Positions 6,980 to 8,368 of a DNA stretch of 8,368 nucleotides are shown piece after piece. The stretch is from Sphingomonas sp. S-NIH.Pt15_0812. Lineage in GTDB: Bacteria > Pseudomonadota > Alphaproteobacteria > Sphingomonadales > Sphingomonadaceae. The translations under genes and the position numbers were made by a program. Positions within the stretch are counted from its first letter, which is position 1. Each line of letters starts with the position of its first letter. The DNA lies in the NCBI RefSeq assembly GCF_003951315.1, contig NZ_QLJH01000065.1, positions 1-8,368 of the forward strand, written 5' to 3'. Below the pieces are notes generated by a model that was given only the letters and a program-made list of their open reading frames with translations, had not been told where the DNA came from and ran no database searches.

Positions 6980-7288
6980 ATGCTCATCACCCTGGACCAG
7001 TCAGCCACCGTCAGGGAAGCCGCGATCCTCGCTGCCCAACTGGCGGACGGAATGGCGCGCGCCGATACGACGCTGACCATCGATGCCGATGCGGTCGTCG
7101 AGGCCGATCTCAGCCTGCTCCAGCTGATCGAAGTGACGCGGCGCGACATGGCCGCACGCGGCGGCGCGGTGCAGCTGCGCACCCCCGCCAACCCCGCCAT
7201 CGCCGCCGTGCTGGAGCGCGCCGGCTTTCTCGCCGCCGCGAATGCGGACGACCTTCAATTCTGGTTTCACGGAGAGCGCCAATCATGA
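6980..7288 (+). CDS. STAS-domain protein of the chemotaxis cluster
   Basis: This small 102-residue cytoplasmic protein has the STAS fold pattern (anti-sigma-factor-antagonist / MlaB-like). A beta strand LTIDAD lies at 32-37, followed by VVEADLSLLQLIEVTRRDMAAR (about 39-60). A strand AVQL (63-66) and a C-terminal helix and strand through AGFL complete it. STAS proteins of this kind often head alphaproteobacterial chemosensory operons upstream of CheY and CheA, probably as binding modules; their exact role is unclear. The position equivalent to the first serine of the SpoIIAA DSSG motif appears to be Leu44, with Ser45 next to it, so phosphoregulation may be lost or shifted. The Shine-Dalgarno is weak. 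The stop overlaps the cheY start as ATGA, so the two are translationally coupled. Confidence 0.78.
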   Translation: MLITLDQSATVREAAILAAQLADGMARADTTLTIDADAVVEADLSLLQLIEVTRRDMAARGGAVQLRTPANPAIAAVLERAGFLAAANADDLQFWFHGERQS

Positions 7289-7653
7289 CGGCATCCATCC
7301 TGACGGTAGATGACTCGACCAGCCTGCGCCTCGCCATCCGTCTGGCGCTGACCGGCGCGGGCTATGATGTGACGGAGGCGGTCGACGGCGTCGACGGCAT
7401 GACCAAGGCCAATGCGGGGCGGTACGACATGATCGTCACCGACCTGAACATGCCCAATATGGACGGCCTGACCATGATCCGCGAGCTGCGCAAGGATGCG
7501 CGGCATGCCGGCACGCCGATCATCTTCCTGACCACCGAATCCGATGCCGACATCAAGGCGCAGGCGCGCGCCGCCGGGGCCACGGGCTGGCTGGTCAAGC
7601 CCTTCGTCCCCGACCAGCTCATCAAGATCGCGCGCAAGGTGCTGGGGAAATGA
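7285..7653 (+). CDS. cheY: CheY-like single-domain response regulator
   Basis: This 122-residue receiver domain has no output domain. The acidic pair is D9-D10 (VDDS), the phosphoacceptor is D53 in VTDLNMPNMDG, the conserved threonine is T83 in FLTTES, and the signalling lysine is K105 in LVKPF. The spacing matches E. coli CheY (D57, T87, K109). It should receive phosphate from the CheA encoded just downstream and then act on a flagellar motor or another effector. The start is fixed by the ATGA overlap with the STAS gene and by a good Shine-Dalgarno, GGAGAG (7271-7276), 8 bp upstream. The stop overlaps the cheA start in the same way. It could equally belong to a non-flagellar chemosensory system, since no flagellar or pilus genes are visible. 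Confidence 0.92.
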   Translation: MTASILTVDDSTSLRLAIRLALTGAGYDVTEAVDGVDGMTKANAGRYDMIVTDLNMPNMDGLTMIRELRKDARHAGTPIIFLTTESDADIKAQARAAGATGWLVKPFVPDQLIKIARKVLGK

Positions 7654-8368
7654 GCGCGACCGATCCGATCGCCGCCTTCCGCATCGAAGGCGGAGAACTG
7701 CTCGACGAGGTGGAGCAGGCGCTGCTCGACATGGAGCATCGCCTCGGCGACATGGACCTGGTCAACGCCGTGTTCCGGGGGCTCCACACGCTGAAGGGCT
7801 CGGGCGCGATGTTCGGCTTCGACGCGCTGGCCCAGTTCACCCATCATTGCGAAAGCGCCTTCGACAAGGTGCGGAAAGGGGTGGTGCCGGCCACGTCGCA
7901 ACTGGTCGCGGTGATCCTGTCGGCGCAGGATCATATGCGCGCGCTGCTCGACGGCCGCGCCACCGGCGGCGAGACGGCGGGCAACGCCATCCTCGCCGCG
8001 CTGGAGGCCGCGATCGCGGAGGCCGCCGGCGCGCCGCCGGCCGCCCCCGCCGCCAAGGTCGCCGGCCAGGGCTGGCACGTCGTCTTCCGCCTGCCCGCCG
8101 ATTGCATGGCGAACGGCACCAACCCGCTGATGCTGCTCGACGAGCTGCGCGATCTCGGCCCCTGCCGCATCGTCGCCCTGACCGACCAGCTGCCGATCCT
8201 GGAGGAGCTCAACCCGACCCATTGCCATATCGGCTGGGACGTGACGGTCGAGACCGACGAGCCCGCCAGCGCCGTGGAGGACGTGTTCATCTTCGTGATG
8301 GACGATATGACGCTGGCGATCACGCCGCTTGCGGTCGACGCGGCCGCAACCCCGGCGGCCTCCACCGC
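7650..8368 (+). CDS. cheA: CheA chemotaxis histidine kinase, N-terminal part (partial, runs off right edge)
   Basis: The first 239 codons are present with no stop; the dimerisation, kinase and CheW-like domains lie beyond the window. Residues 1-125 form the P1 Hpt domain with phosphoacceptor H46 in LHTLKGSGAMFGF. An Ala/Pro-rich linker (about 121-138) follows. Next is a compact domain (about 141-225) starting GWHVVFRLP, with GTNPLMLLDELRDLGP in the middle and VEDVFIFVMDD near the end. This middle domain is common in alphaproteobacterial-type CheA proteins in place of the enterobacterial P2 domain, and probably has a similar role in docking the regulator. A second Ala/Pro/Thr linker starts at about 229. 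The ATG overlaps the cheY stop as ATGA. CheA phosphorylates itself in response to receptor arrays and passes phosphate to CheY. Confidence 0.9.
   Translation, partial: MSATDPIAAFRIEGGELLDEVEQALLDMEHRLGDMDLVNAVFRGLHTLKGSGAMFGFDALAQFTHHCESAFDKVRKGVVPATSQLVAVILSAQDHMRALLDGRATGGETAGNAILAALEAAIAEAAGAPPAAPAAKVAGQGWHVVFRLPADCMANGTNPLMLLDELRDLGPCRIVALTDQLPILEELNPTHCHIGWDVTVETDEPASAVEDVFIFVMDDMTLAITPLAVDAAATPAAST

Noticed and set aside
7362..8228. 288-codon minus-strand open frame across cheY and cheA
   Set aside because: It is a GC-bias shadow; the plus-strand frames have CheY active-site residues and the Hpt histidine motif.

Overview
The window is GC-rich with strong third-position GC bias. It carries a TonB-dependent receptor and an alphaproteobacterial-style chemotaxis cluster, so it is most likely chromosomal DNA of a sphingomonad or close alphaproteobacterial relative. 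That assignment is inferred from gene style and content; there is no rRNA or other marker here.

Layout. (1) Bases 2-112 are the last 36 codons of an IS630-type transposase entering from the left edge. (2) A candidate promoter (135-164) overlaps a Zur-like inverted repeat (159-177). Behind it is a two-gene operon: a COG0523/CobW-family GTPase (191-1432) and a DUF1826 protein (1429-2019), joined by an ATGA overlap. This is a typical zinc-starvation pair. (3) On the minus strand, 2057-4279 encodes a TonB-dependent outer-membrane receptor. It converges on the zinc pair and diverges from the next gene. (4) 4368-6854 encodes an 828-residue fused inner-membrane reductase: a PepSY-type four-helix module with candidate heme histidines, then flavodoxin, then a CysJ-like FAD/NADPH reductase. 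A GC-rich hairpin (6871-6900) follows it. (5) A perfect TATAAT box (6944-6949) leads into STAS, CheY and CheA, all coupled by ATGA overlaps. CheA runs off the right edge.

How the genes work together. The first pair probably helps the cell cope with low zinc by moving or sparing the metal under Zur control. The receptor and the fused reductase share an 88-bp divergent intergenic region and look like two steps of one pathway. The receptor imports a metal chelate, probably a ferric siderophore, into the periplasm. The reductase carries NADPH electrons across the inner membrane to reduce and release the metal. The STAS-CheY-CheA genes begin a separate chemosensory phosphorelay.

The most interesting points are: the DUF1826 protein shows a motif order like that of Fe(II)/2-oxoglutarate oxygenases (HxD, then a GDxxxF strand, then His and Arg near the C-terminus); the fused ferric-reductase architecture; the Zur-like operator next to a transposase end; and a GTPase whose NKxD motif lacks its aspartate. 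I see no tRNA, rRNA, CRISPR array or clearly new defence system.
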